A program made the position numbers and the translations under genes. Positions 9,408 through 17,230 of a stretch of 64,000 nt of DNA are shown here, piece after piece. Position 1 is the stretch's first letter. Every line of letters begins with the position of its first letter. The stretch spans positions 1,167,271-1,231,270 of the forward strand of contig CALSMJ010000001.1 of NCBI GenBank assembly GCA_943787425.1. Reading direction: 5' to 3'. Origin of the DNA: an uncultured Pseudomonadales bacterium (GTDB taxonomy: Bacteria; Pseudomonadota; Gammaproteobacteria; Pseudomonadales; Azotimanducaceae). The notes under the pieces are model-generated. The model saw only the letters and a list, made by a program, of their open reading frames with translations, made no database searches and was not told the DNA's origin.

Positions 9408-9413
9408 CGCTGA

Positions 9414-9422
9414 TGCTATAAT
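9414..9422 (+). promoter_or_regulatory. Extended -10 promoter for argS
   Basis: TGCTATAAT is a perfect extended -10 element lying just after the kinase stop codon, 27 bases before the argS ATG at 9449. The -35 region is poor, as is common with extended -10 promoters. It would give argS-folA its own transcript with a very short leader. Confidence 0.55.
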
Positions 9423-9448
9423 AGTGCGATCCTCAATTCAGGCGCACC

Positions 9449-11167
9449 ATGGATATTAAGCACCTCCTTACCCAGACGTTTCATCAGGCAATGTTGGCCG
9501 CGGGTATTGACGACCCAAACCCCGTAATCCGGCAGTCTCAGCGCCCAGAGTTTGGCCACTATCAAGCCAATGGGGTCATGGGGGCTGCTAAACGAATGCA
9601 AACCAACCCTCGGGCGCTTGCGGATCTTATCGTCAAACACCTGCCAGCGCAGGACCACTACACCCTAGAGATTGCGGGTCCCGGGTTCATCAACATCACC
9701 CTCACCCCCGCCTTCGTCTCCCAACTCATTTCAAACGGTGATCCGGCAGAAAAACCCGATAACACGGCCCCAAGGCGGGTGGTGGTCGATTACAGCTCAC
9801 CCAATCTCGCGAAAGAGATGCACATCGGCCACCTCCGATCGACCGTAATTGGCGATACCGTGGTTCGTGTCTTGGAGCACACCGGGCAAACGGCCATTCG
9901 GGCAAACCATGTCGGTGATTGGGGCGCTCAGTTTGGCAGTTTACTGGCTTACCTCGATGAGTCTGCCAACAACGAAACCGCGCAAACTGCAGAACTTGCT
10001 GACCTTGAAAAATTTTACCAAAGTGCTAGTAAAAAATTTAAAAACGACACCGCCTTTGCAGAAAAAGCACGGGGTTACGTCGTCAGACTTCAATCTGGCG
10101 ATCCTGCGCTGAAAAAGCTTTGGGAAATCTTCATTCAGACCTCGATGGACCATGGCCAAAAAGTGTACGACAAGCTCAACATCACCTTGACCCAACAGGA
10201 TGCGATGCCGGAGAGCCGTTATAACAATGACCTCATGCCTTTGGTCTCGGATCTGACAGAAAACGGCCTGCTCGAGGAATCTGAAGGCGCGCTCTGCGTT
10301 TTCCTGGACGAATTTAAGGGTAAGAATGATCGCCCGTTACCGGCGATGGTCCAGAAGTCTGACGGCGGCTTTCCGTATCTTGCAACGGATTTGGCTGCAC
10401 TGCGCTACCGACACAACGAACTCAAAGCCGACGAGGTGCTATACGTGGTTGGCGCCTCGCAACAGTTGCATCTTCGACAAGTGATTGCGGTTGCAAGGGC
10501 GGCTGAGTTTATCCCCGAGACGCTGATAACCAAACACCTCGCCTTTGGTCTGGTTCTAAAAGCCGACGGCACGCCCTTTAAGACCCGCGATGGCGCGGAT
10601 GTTAAATTGATCGATGTTCTGAATGAGGCCATCGATCGAGCGACGGATCTATTGCAGCAAAGAAGCCAAGACCTCTCGCCTGACGAACACGAGGCCATCG
10701 CAAAAGTGATCGGCATCGGCGCGATCAAATATGCTGAGCTTCAAAAAAATAGGACCACCGATTACATGTTTGATTGGGCCACGATGCTCTCTTTTGAGGG
10801 CAATACCGCGCCCTACCTGCAATATGCCTACACTCGAATTAGAAGCCTCTTTCGACGGGCCGGTATTGAACACTTGGACCCGACTACCCCCATTGTGCTC
10901 ACTGCCCCTCAAGAGTTGGCGCTGGGGTTAAAAACCCTGCAGTTTAACGAAGCCATTGCAAACTATCTTGAGGATTATCAAGCCAATATCTTGTGCAATT
11001 ATCTCTACGAACTTGCGGGTCTGTTTATGAGTTTTTACGAGCACTGCCCAATTTTAACCGAAACCGAGACGCGCCAAACGAGCCGCTTAAGACTGTGTGA
11101 CATCACAGCGCGGACTCTGAGGACCGGACTGGACCTGCTCGGCATCGACACTGTGGAGCGAATGTGA
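9449..11167 (+). CDS. argS: Arginyl-tRNA synthetase
   Basis: Class I aminoacyl-tRNA synthetase of 572 aa charging tRNA-Arg. The N-terminal additive domain is present, then VDYSSPNLAKEMHIGHLRST, with the HIGH motif at 126-129. Downstream are NHVGDWGAQFG, DLAALRYR, FKTRDGADVKLIDVL and the anticodon-binding region ending in a LLGIDTVERM-like tail typical of ArgS. The ATG at 9449 is the only sensible start. Its stop overlaps the folA GTG by four bases (GTGA), so the two are coupled. A strong extended -10 box lies directly upstream. Confidence 0.97.
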   Translation: MDIKHLLTQTFHQAMLAAGIDDPNPVIRQSQRPEFGHYQANGVMGAAKRMQTNPRALADLIVKHLPAQDHYTLEIAGPGFINITLTPAFVSQLISNGDPAEKPDNTAPRRVVVDYSSPNLAKEMHIGHLRSTVIGDTVVRVLEHTGQTAIRANHVGDWGAQFGSLLAYLDESANNETAQTAELADLEKFYQSASKKFKNDTAFAEKARGYVVRLQSGDPALKKLWEIFIQTSMDHGQKVYDKLNITLTQQDAMPESRYNNDLMPLVSDLTENGLLEESEGALCVFLDEFKGKNDRPLPAMVQKSDGGFPYLATDLAALRYRHNELKADEVLYVVGASQQLHLRQVIAVARAAEFIPETLITKHLAFGLVLKADGTPFKTRDGADVKLIDVLNEAIDRATDLLQQRSQDLSPDEHEAIAKVIGIGAIKYAELQKNRTTDYMFDWATMLSFEGNTAPYLQYAYTRIRSLFRRAGIEHLDPTTPIVLTAPQELALGLKTLQFNEAIANYLEDYQANILCNYLYELAGLFMSFYEHCPILTETETRQTSRLRLCDITARTLRTGLDLLGIDTVERM

Positions 11168-11661
11168 CGCCCAGGTACGCACTCGTCGCCGCCCGGAGTC
11201 GTAACCAGGTCATTGGACGCGATGCCGATATTCCGTGGACCGTGAAGGGCGAACAAGCGCTCTTCAAGAAAATCACAATGGATGGGTGTCTGATCATGGG
11301 CCGCCGCACCTTCGAGTCGATCGGCCGCGCCCTGCCGGGTCGGTTAACCCTCATCGTGACACGGCAGGCCCAGTACGCCCAACCCGGTTGCCGCGTTTTC
11401 CACAGTATTGAGTCGGCCTTACAAGACGCACAGGCCACCGAGCGGCCCATTTTCGTGATCGGGGGTGGCGAGCTTTATGCTGCAACGCTCGCTCAGGCAC
11501 AGCAAGTCCATCTTACGACCATTGACCTTGAAGTTGATGGCAATGTTTTTTTTCCGGACTTTCCGACACCCGCTTTTAAGCTCATTCATCGCGAGCATTT
11601 TGAAAGCAATCATGACTACACCTATGAAATCTATGAACAATCGGCCTTGGAGACAATATGA
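11164..11661 (+). CDS. folA: Dihydrofolate reductase, DfrA-like
   Basis: Reduces dihydrofolate to tetrahydrofolate with NADPH; 165 aa, cytosolic. Landmarks are VIGRDADIPW, MGRRTFESIG, VIGGGELY and the LTTIDLEVDGNVFFP strand. The start is GTG, overlapping the argS stop. The active-site acid is Glu30 in KGEQALFK, whereas E. coli FolA has Asp27. The DIPW-x-x-KGEQ-x-LFK-x-IT block and the GGGELY and FFPDFPT regions are much closer to my recollection of integron-borne DfrA1-type enzymes than to E. coli FolA. Its stop overlaps the next gene (ATGA). Trimethoprim insensitivity is an inference from this resemblance. Confidence 0.93.
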   Translation: MTPRYALVAARSRNQVIGRDADIPWTVKGEQALFKKITMDGCLIMGRRTFESIGRALPGRLTLIVTRQAQYAQPGCRVFHSIESALQDAQATERPIFVIGGGELYAATLAQAQQVHLTTIDLEVDGNVFFPDFPTPAFKLIHREHFESNHDYTYEIYEQSALETI

Positions 11662-12593
11662 AATTTGAGAACCGCGTCACCCAAATGCTGGGCGTTGCAT
11701 ACCCAATCGTACAGGCGCCCATGGGCTGGATTGCGCGCTCAGCGCTCGCTTCCGCCGTCTCTAACGCAGGCGGTCTTGGCATCATCGAGACGAGTTCAGG
11801 CGAACTCGACGCCGTCAAGGCAGAAATTAAAAAAATGAAGGTACTGACCGAAAAACCTTTCGGGGTCAATATCGCGCAAGCCTTTGTGAAAGACCCGAAT
11901 ATCGCGCAGTTCGTGATTGATCAAGGCGTTACCTTTGTGACGACCTCGGCGGGCAGTCCAACGCGTTATACCGATCAACTCAAGCGTGCGGGATTGACGG
12001 TTTTCCATGTTGTGCCGACGCTTTCTGCCGCACTCAAAGCGGTGGCAGCTGGGGTTGATGGCTTGATCGTTGAAGGCGGTGAGGGCGGCGGTTTCAAAAG
12101 CCCTAATGAAGTTGCCTCAATGGTGTTATTGCCGCTTGTTCGGTCTAAGGTTGACGTGCCCATCATCGCCGCAGGTGGCATGATTGATGGCGGCACCATG
12201 GCGGCCGCGTTTGCGTTGGGGGCGGAAGGCATCCAAATGGGCACCCGTATGGTTTCAGCGCTTGAGTCGCCCGTGCATCAAAACTGGAAGCAAGCGATTG
12301 TCGATGCACCCGAAACCGGCACCGTCTTTCTCAACAAATTCCACTCCCCGGCGCTTAGAGCCCTTAGAACCGAGCGAACGTCGCGCCTTGAAGCCAATGC
12401 CGCTGAGAACATCATGCCCGAATTCGGCGATGCGCAGGCGCTCTATTTCGGGGGCGACATGGAGGCCGCAATCCCACTGTCGGGTCAGGTCGCCGGCAGA
12501 ATCGACAGCATTAAACCGGTTGCCGATATCCTTAACGAAACTCGAGATGAGTTTTTTCGAACCCTTGACGCGCTGCAGCGCCAGTATCTCTAA
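11658..12593 (+). CDS. Nitronate monooxygenase / FabK-like flavoprotein
   Basis: FMN-binding TIM-barrel protein of 311 aa. It begins with the family pattern YPIVQAPMGWIA and has SNAGGLGIIE, PFGVNI, VPIIAAGGMIDGGTMAAAFALGAEGIQMGTR (phosphate-binding loop of FMN). These place it with nitronate monooxygenases and 2-nitropropane-dioxygenase-type oxidoreductases. The usual EGxEAGGH motif reads EGGEGGGFKS here, so the position normally held by the catalytic histidine is Phe146. A true nitronate monooxygenase activity is therefore doubtful; an NAD(P)H-dependent flavin oxidoreductase acting on CoA or enone substrates is an alternative. Translationally coupled to folA through ATGA. Confidence 0.82.
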   Translation: MKFENRVTQMLGVAYPIVQAPMGWIARSALASAVSNAGGLGIIETSSGELDAVKAEIKKMKVLTEKPFGVNIAQAFVKDPNIAQFVIDQGVTFVTTSAGSPTRYTDQLKRAGLTVFHVVPTLSAALKAVAAGVDGLIVEGGEGGGFKSPNEVASMVLLPLVRSKVDVPIIAAGGMIDGGTMAAAFALGAEGIQMGTRMVSALESPVHQNWKQAIVDAPETGTVFLNKFHSPALRALRTERTSRLEANAAENIMPEFGDAQALYFGGDMEAAIPLSGQVAGRIDSIKPVADILNETRDEFFRTLDALQRQYL

Positions 12594-12597
12594 GCGC

Positions 12598-13410
12598 ATG
12601 CTGCGACCCGGGTGCCGGTCGTTTGCGCTCGTTCTAGGGGCCTTTTGGATAGGCTGGGCACACAGCGCGACCGCGCCTGACTTCGACGCAGCAGCCGAGG
12701 CTTATCGAGCCAATGATTTTGTGACGGCTCGCGCGGCTTTTTTAGAACGCGCGAATGCCGGCGACCAAAGGTCCATGGCCATCTTGGGCATGATGTCTCG
12801 ATTTGGAGAAGGTGTCCCGGTTGACTTGGTCGACGCCTTTAATTGGTATCTTGCGGCCGCACAAGCCGGCCACCCGCCCGCGCAATTTCAGGTTGCCCGT
12901 ATGCTCAACTTAGGCGAGGGCGTTGCAGCCGATGCACAACGCGCCCAGTATTGGTTTAATCAAGCAGCAGAACAGGGCTATGAAAAAGCAATCGACCACC
13001 TTACGCAGCAAGCGCCCGAGGCGTTGAGCGTAACGCCCGTTGAGAAAGGGGTTACCGATACGGCCAAAACCATCAGTCGAGTTTGGAACTTCCAACTCCC
13101 CACCACCTTTACGACAACCGATTCTTCCCTTGCAAAAATGCATCAACTCCCGGTTGTACGCGTTCAACTCGGCGCCATGAACACCAAAGATGCCGCCATT
13201 GACCTTTGGACGCTCATCCAGGATGAACTGCCAGACTTAACCCTTAATTTGCCGTTCACGGTGAGCCACTATTCCGAACCCCAACAAGCATCCGTTTTTC
13301 GGTTGCGCGTTGGCGAATTCCAATCCCGGGATGAAGGTCAATTTTTCTGCCAGCAAGTCAAAAAGGTCAGTCGACGGCCTTGTTGGGTGATAAGCGATCC
13401 TTCACAATAA
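12598..13410 (+). CDS. Exported Sel1-repeat and SPOR-domain protein
   Basis: Encodes 270 aa from an ATG at 12598, four bases after the preceding stop. Residues 1-24 look like a signal peptide (hydrophobic run, AHSA cut site). Residues 30-140 hold Sel1-type repeats of the A-x-x-G-x-x-x-A-x-x-x-L-G-x-x-x-x-x-G-E-G-V form. The C-terminal 80 residues form a SPOR domain: VRVQLGAMNTKDAAIDLWTL and FRLRVGEFQSRDEG are the two repeat halves. SPOR domains bind glycan strands lacking stem peptides at division septa, so a periplasmic role in cell-wall or division biology is likely. Several gammaproteobacteria carry a SPOR protein beside argS, which fits this position. Confidence 0.83.
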   Translation: MLRPGCRSFALVLGAFWIGWAHSATAPDFDAAAEAYRANDFVTARAAFLERANAGDQRSMAILGMMSRFGEGVPVDLVDAFNWYLAAAQAGHPPAQFQVARMLNLGEGVAADAQRAQYWFNQAAEQGYEKAIDHLTQQAPEALSVTPVEKGVTDTAKTISRVWNFQLPTTFTTTDSSLAKMHQLPVVRVQLGAMNTKDAAIDLWTLIQDELPDLTLNLPFTVSHYSEPQQASVFRLRVGEFQSRDEGQFFCQQVKKVSRRPCWVISDPSQ

Positions 13411-13448
13411 ACCGCACCGATTACAAAAGCCTTTGACACCCAGTTCAC

Positions 13449-13463
13449 AAGGAGCGTCCCATC
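13449..13463 (+). promoter_or_regulatory. Shine-Dalgarno deciding the ATC start
   Basis: AAGGAG (13449-13454) followed by six bases and ATC at 13461-13463. No comparable purine-rich site precedes the alternative GTG at 13506, where the upstream sequence is an A-rich run inside the conserved first helix. Confidence 0.65.
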
Positions 13464-14615
13464 GACATTTCATTTAGCCCAGAAGATCTAGCCTTCCAAA
13501 AAAAAGTGAGAACCTTTATTGATCAACATGTGCCACAAGGCATGGCGATGTGGACGCAACGCGGCGACTGGTTTAAAGCCCTGGCGGATCAAGGTGGTTG
13601 GGATATCCCGAAGTGGCCCAAGGAATTTGGTGGTCCTGATTTTACGCCAACCCAACGTTATATTTTCGACTTAGAAATGGGTAAGCAACCAACGCCGCCA
13701 CAACTGCCTTTCGGTGTCGGCATGCTCGCGCCGATCCTGATGAACTATGGCAGCAAGGCCCAGCAAGACCGATTTTTGCCGGGCATCCGAGACGGCAGCG
13801 TCAACTGGTGTCAGGGCTACTCAGAGCCAGGCGCTGGGTCTGATCTTGCAAATCTTAAGACCAAAGCAGAACTGAGTGCCGATGGCAGTCATTATGTTGT
13901 TAACGGCCAGAAAATTTGGACCACCCTTGCTCAAATCGCGCATTGGATATTTTGTCTAACCCGAACCAGCAGTGACGGCGCCAAACAAGAGGGCATCACG
14001 TTCTTATTAATTCCCATGGATGATCCCGGCGTTGAGGTTCGGCCGATTATCACTTTGGGCGGCAGTCACTCCGTTAACGAAGTGTATTTTACCGACGTCA
14101 AAGTTCCGATTGAAAACCGAGTTGGCGAAGAAGGCAAAGGCTGGACCTATGCCAAGGGCTTGTTGGCACATGAACGCTCCGGGCTTGCGGGCATTCAAAA
14201 CTCCGTGATGGGCCTTGAAAAAGCTAAGCGAAATGCGCAAAAAATTCGCGTTGGCGCAGGCACCTTGCTCGACCTTTCCAGCTTTAAAAATAAAGTCGGT
14301 GTTTTAGAAGCAGAACTACTGGCGCTTGAGTTTACCGAGATGCGAACCCTTGCGCGGGTTGCCGCTGGCGGCGACCCAGGACCTGAATCCGCTATTTTGA
14401 AACTCAAGGGTACGGAAATTCAGCAGCGCATCACCGAGTTAAACCTGGAAGCCGCCGGGGTCTTTGCAGCGCCCTGGGGGGCTGAAGCCTTTGGACCCGA
14501 TTTTGCCCATGGCGCGGCTCAATCTTATCTGGGCGGACGCGCGACCACCATCTATGGCGGCGCGAGCGAAGTCCAAAAAGACGTCATTGCAAAAAATGTA
14601 TTGGGATTGAGTTAA
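13461..14615 (+). CDS. Acyl-CoA dehydrogenase, large-subunit (PimC-like) type; apparent ATC start
   Basis: FAD enzyme of about 384 aa. Motifs: WPKEFGGPDFTPTQRYIF, WCQGYSEPGAGSDLANL, QKIWTTLAQIAHW, ERSGLAGIQ and TIYGGASEVQ. It resembles the large partner of paired dehydrogenases such as PimC/PimD. The frame has no ATG, GTG or TTG between the stop at 13434-13436 and GTG 13506. Starting at 13506 would delete the conserved N-terminal ISFSPEDLAFQKKVR helix. An AAGGAG at 13449-13454 sits six bases before ATC 13461, which gives exactly the expected N-terminus. ATC is therefore the best-supported start; a G-to-C sequence error cannot be excluded. Nine bases separate it from its partner. Confidence 0.85.
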   Translation: MDISFSPEDLAFQKKVRTFIDQHVPQGMAMWTQRGDWFKALADQGGWDIPKWPKEFGGPDFTPTQRYIFDLEMGKQPTPPQLPFGVGMLAPILMNYGSKAQQDRFLPGIRDGSVNWCQGYSEPGAGSDLANLKTKAELSADGSHYVVNGQKIWTTLAQIAHWIFCLTRTSSDGAKQEGITFLLIPMDDPGVEVRPIITLGGSHSVNEVYFTDVKVPIENRVGEEGKGWTYAKGLLAHERSGLAGIQNSVMGLEKAKRNAQKIRVGAGTLLDLSSFKNKVGVLEAELLALEFTEMRTLARVAAGGDPGPESAILKLKGTEIQQRITELNLEAAGVFAAPWGAEAFGPDFAHGAAQSYLGGRATTIYGGASEVQKDVIAKNVLGLS

Positions 14616-14624
14616 GGATTACTT

Positions 14625-15749
14625 ATGGATCTTGCCTACACCACAGAACAGGACATGCTCGCTGAGAGCATCCAACGCTTTATTGCCACCGAGTATGATC
14701 TATCGAATCGTAAAAACTTGGTGGCCTCAGATTTAGGCTACAGCGCCCAACACTGGCAAACATTTGCAGCGTTGGGCTGGCTCGGAATGTCCATCCCGGA
14801 GGCTTACGGGGGGCTCGGGGGTGATTTGGTCGACACCATGATTATGTTTGAAGAATTTGGCAAAGGCCTAGTGCTCGAGCCAACGCTTTCGAGCCTCGTA
14901 CTGTTTGCAGGCGCTTTAGAACTGGCCGGTAGCGAGGAACAGAAACATCACTATTTGCCCGCGTTGGGCGCTGGCGATTTAACCGGCTGCCTGGCCTATA
15001 TCGAGGCGGGTGAACCGACCAATTTCAACTGCGTTGCGACAACGGCTCAAAAAACTGACGATTACTATCAACTCAATGGCACAAAATCGGTCGTCCTGAA
15101 CGCGGCCTCCGCAGATGTCTTGCTCATCTCGGCGAGAACCGAAGGCCAAGAAGCCGACGCGCGCGGCATCTCATTGTTTTTGGTGCCCCGCGATAGCGAC
15201 GGTCTCTCCCGAAAAGACTACCCAACCGTTGATGGGCTCAGGGCCTCCGAGGTGCTTCTCGACAAGGTCCGAGTCCCGGCGTCCGCCCTTGTCGGCGCGG
15301 AAGGCGCGGCCTCAGAGACTTTAAACGCGGTGATCAACCGGGGCATCCTGGCCATTTCAGCCGAAGCCGTTGGCGCCATGGCGGTTTTGTATCAAAGCAC
15401 CATCGATTACACCAAACAAAGGGTGCAGTTCGACCATCCCCTATCTGAGTTTCAAGTTGTCAAACACCGCCTGACCGAGATGTTCATAGAATACAACTTG
15501 GCAAAGTCGCTGTGCATGAAAGCGACCATGCTCTTAAATCAGAACTCAGGCGACGCCCAACGGCATATCCATGCGCTGAAGTTTCTGATTGGCAAAACGT
15601 CACGCTTTGTGGGTCAAAATGCCGTTCAACTCCACGGGGGTATGGGGATGACAGAGGATCTCGCCATTGCCCACTATTTCAAGCGCCTGATGATGATCGA
15701 TGCCACCTTTGGCCATACCGACATTCATTTAGATGCCTTTGTTCAATAG
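14625..15749 (+). CDS. Acyl-CoA dehydrogenase, small-subunit (PimD-like) type
   Basis: Encodes 374 aa with an AAGGA ribosome site just before the ATG. It keeps the acyl-CoA dehydrogenase fold (GWLGMSIPEAYGGLGG, QFDHPLSEFQVVKHRLTEM, AVQLHGGMGMTEDLAIAHYFKR) but is divergent in the middle: the EPGAGSD loop is replaced by IEAGEPTNFN. This pattern is typical of the smaller partner in heteromeric dehydrogenases acting on pimeloyl-CoA, dicarboxylic or bulky ring substrates. It lies nine bases downstream of the large-type gene, so a two-subunit enzyme is likely. The natural substrate is not visible from the sequence or neighbours. Confidence 0.88.
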   Translation: MDLAYTTEQDMLAESIQRFIATEYDLSNRKNLVASDLGYSAQHWQTFAALGWLGMSIPEAYGGLGGDLVDTMIMFEEFGKGLVLEPTLSSLVLFAGALELAGSEEQKHHYLPALGAGDLTGCLAYIEAGEPTNFNCVATTAQKTDDYYQLNGTKSVVLNAASADVLLISARTEGQEADARGISLFLVPRDSDGLSRKDYPTVDGLRASEVLLDKVRVPASALVGAEGAASETLNAVINRGILAISAEAVGAMAVLYQSTIDYTKQRVQFDHPLSEFQVVKHRLTEMFIEYNLAKSLCMKATMLLNQNSGDAQRHIHALKFLIGKTSRFVGQNAVQLHGGMGMTEDLAIAHYFKRLMMIDATFGHTDIHLDAFVQ

Positions 15750-15771
15750 CGATGTTCGATAAGGGGCCACC

Positions 15772-16302
15772 ATGGGCAATACCCCGATCCAAGATGGTTT
15801 GTTACAGCGCCTGTTCCTCACGCCTGAGGCCTTAGCCCGCTATCCAGCGCCGAAACAAGACGAGGCCCTGCCCCATCAGCTCATAGTCCTTGGCGAGACC
15901 AAAGCCGGTCGCGTTCTGCAGGCGACATCGGACACTGTCCAGCATTGGACCGATATGCGCCGCGCTGCCCAGCAAGACGGTATTCAACTCGAAGTGCGAT
16001 CAGCCTTCCGGTCTTACGATTATCAGCACCAACTGATCGCGCGAAAACTTGACCGCGGTGAGCCACCCAACCAAATTCTCCAAGTTGTGGCGCTGCCAGG
16101 TTACAGCGAGCACCATACGGGCTACGCCCTGGACATTGTGACCCCAGACCACCCTGAATTGACCGAGGACTTCGAACTCAGCGCTGGCTTTGCATGGCTA
16201 TCGCAGTCGGCGCACGAATTCGGTTTTTCCCTGAGCTACCCCCGAGATAACCCTTGGGGCTTTATTTACGAACCCTGGCACTGGTGTTTCAAACCGGCTT
16301 GA
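15772..16302 (+). CDS. VanY/DacB-type D-alanyl-D-alanine carboxypeptidase-like protein without signal peptide
   Basis: Zinc peptidase of the M15B group, 176 aa. Key parts are RSAFRSYDYQ (residues 76-85), SEHHTGYALDI with H114 and D121 as zinc ligands, and EPWHW with E167 as general base and H170 as third ligand. These enzymes trim the C-terminal D-Ala of peptidoglycan peptides and are normally exported. This one has a polar N-terminus (MGNTPIQDGLLQRLF) with no hydrophobic signal or membrane anchor. A cytosolic role, for example on recycled or precursor peptides, or another export route, would follow if the start is right. It ends tail-to-tail with fpr with a 14-base overlap. Confidence 0.85.
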   Translation: MGNTPIQDGLLQRLFLTPEALARYPAPKQDEALPHQLIVLGETKAGRVLQATSDTVQHWTDMRRAAQQDGIQLEVRSAFRSYDYQHQLIARKLDRGEPPNQILQVVALPGYSEHHTGYALDIVTPDHPELTEDFELSAGFAWLSQSAHEFGFSLSYPRDNPWGFIYEPWHWCFKPA

Positions 16303-17138
16303 GCGGTTTGGCGTCGGTCGCAGGCGCGGCGCCATAGGCTTTCATCTTTTGCTGCAGCAACGCCTCGTCCGCGCTCGATCGCAATGGCACTTGGGCGGCT
16401 TTTTCCTGCACCGCAAAAACATACTTTTCCCGAATCACAGACCTTGGGCCAAATTTCAGATTCCGCAGCGCCGCATACACATCATCAACCATTTGCGGAT
16501 TGCCACAGACCAAGACATGATCCGATTGAGGTTCCAGCGCCAGCTCAGCAAGGCCGTTTGTCACATAACCCAAGTGCTGCCAATCCACCGCTGAATCGTG
16601 CGAGCGAGAGCAGTAGACCGTCAAATCAAACCAGGCGGCAGCCGACCGCAGCCGGAGTAGCGCTTCTTGAAACAGCACTTCCGATGGGTCTCGAACACCA
16701 AACAGAAGCTGCACCGAATCAAATCGCTGGTGCGCACCCGCCTCAAGGCGCTGCAACATCGGTAAAAAAGGGGCAACCCCCACGCTCGTTGCAACCATCA
16801 CCAAGCGGCGCTTGTCTTCCGCCGGCAGAATCAATCGGCCAAAGGGCCCCTTCAGCGCAACGGTGAGCCCCAACTCAGCGTTGAACAACAGCTCGGTTGC
16901 TCGGCCACCGGCCACCGCTGAAATCACCAATTCGAATTGACTCATTGGCAACTTTGGGTCGAACTGACTGAAGCTGTAACTGCGCTCGAATGGACCCGTG
17001 GCATCGGTAAAGGTGAGTCGGTAAAACTGACCCGGCAACAAACGGCAGATGCGCACCCCCCGTTTCAAATCGAAACAAACGGGTTGAGGCCGATAACGAC
17101 TCGACGGCGATAAGTGATGCGGTATGGCTTGTTTCCAA
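16289..17138 (-). pseudogene. fpr: Ferredoxin-NADP+ reductase with a single-base frameshift
   Basis: The minus strand encodes an Fpr-like flavoenzyme in two frames. From TTG 17138 (ribosome site GAGG seven bases upstream) the first frame reads a normal FAD-domain start, SHTASLIAVESLSASTRLF then HLPFVAG. The second frame continues QFYRLTFTDATGPFERSYSF, then the NADP region (VATSVGVAPFLPML, VCGNPQMVDDV) and EKYVFAVQ, to the stop at 16289. The two join at a GGG (plus-strand CCC, 17031-17033) where one extra base breaks the frame; removing it gives 282 aa. The total of 850 bases is one more than a multiple of three. It may be a real lesion or an assembly error. A C-terminal tail of about 40 residues is longer than in E. 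coli Fpr. Confidence 0.8.
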
Positions 17139-17230
17139 AACATTTCCTCTTCCAGAACCCCATTATGCCATGTCAGCGCACGCATCTCCTTGTTAAGCTT
17201 TATGGCATGACACATCAAACGCGCAAGGTT

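Noticed and set aside
12184-12597. Long upstream extension of the Sel1/SPOR frame
   Set aside because: It runs out of frame through the preceding flavoprotein gene; the signal peptide starts at ATG 12598.
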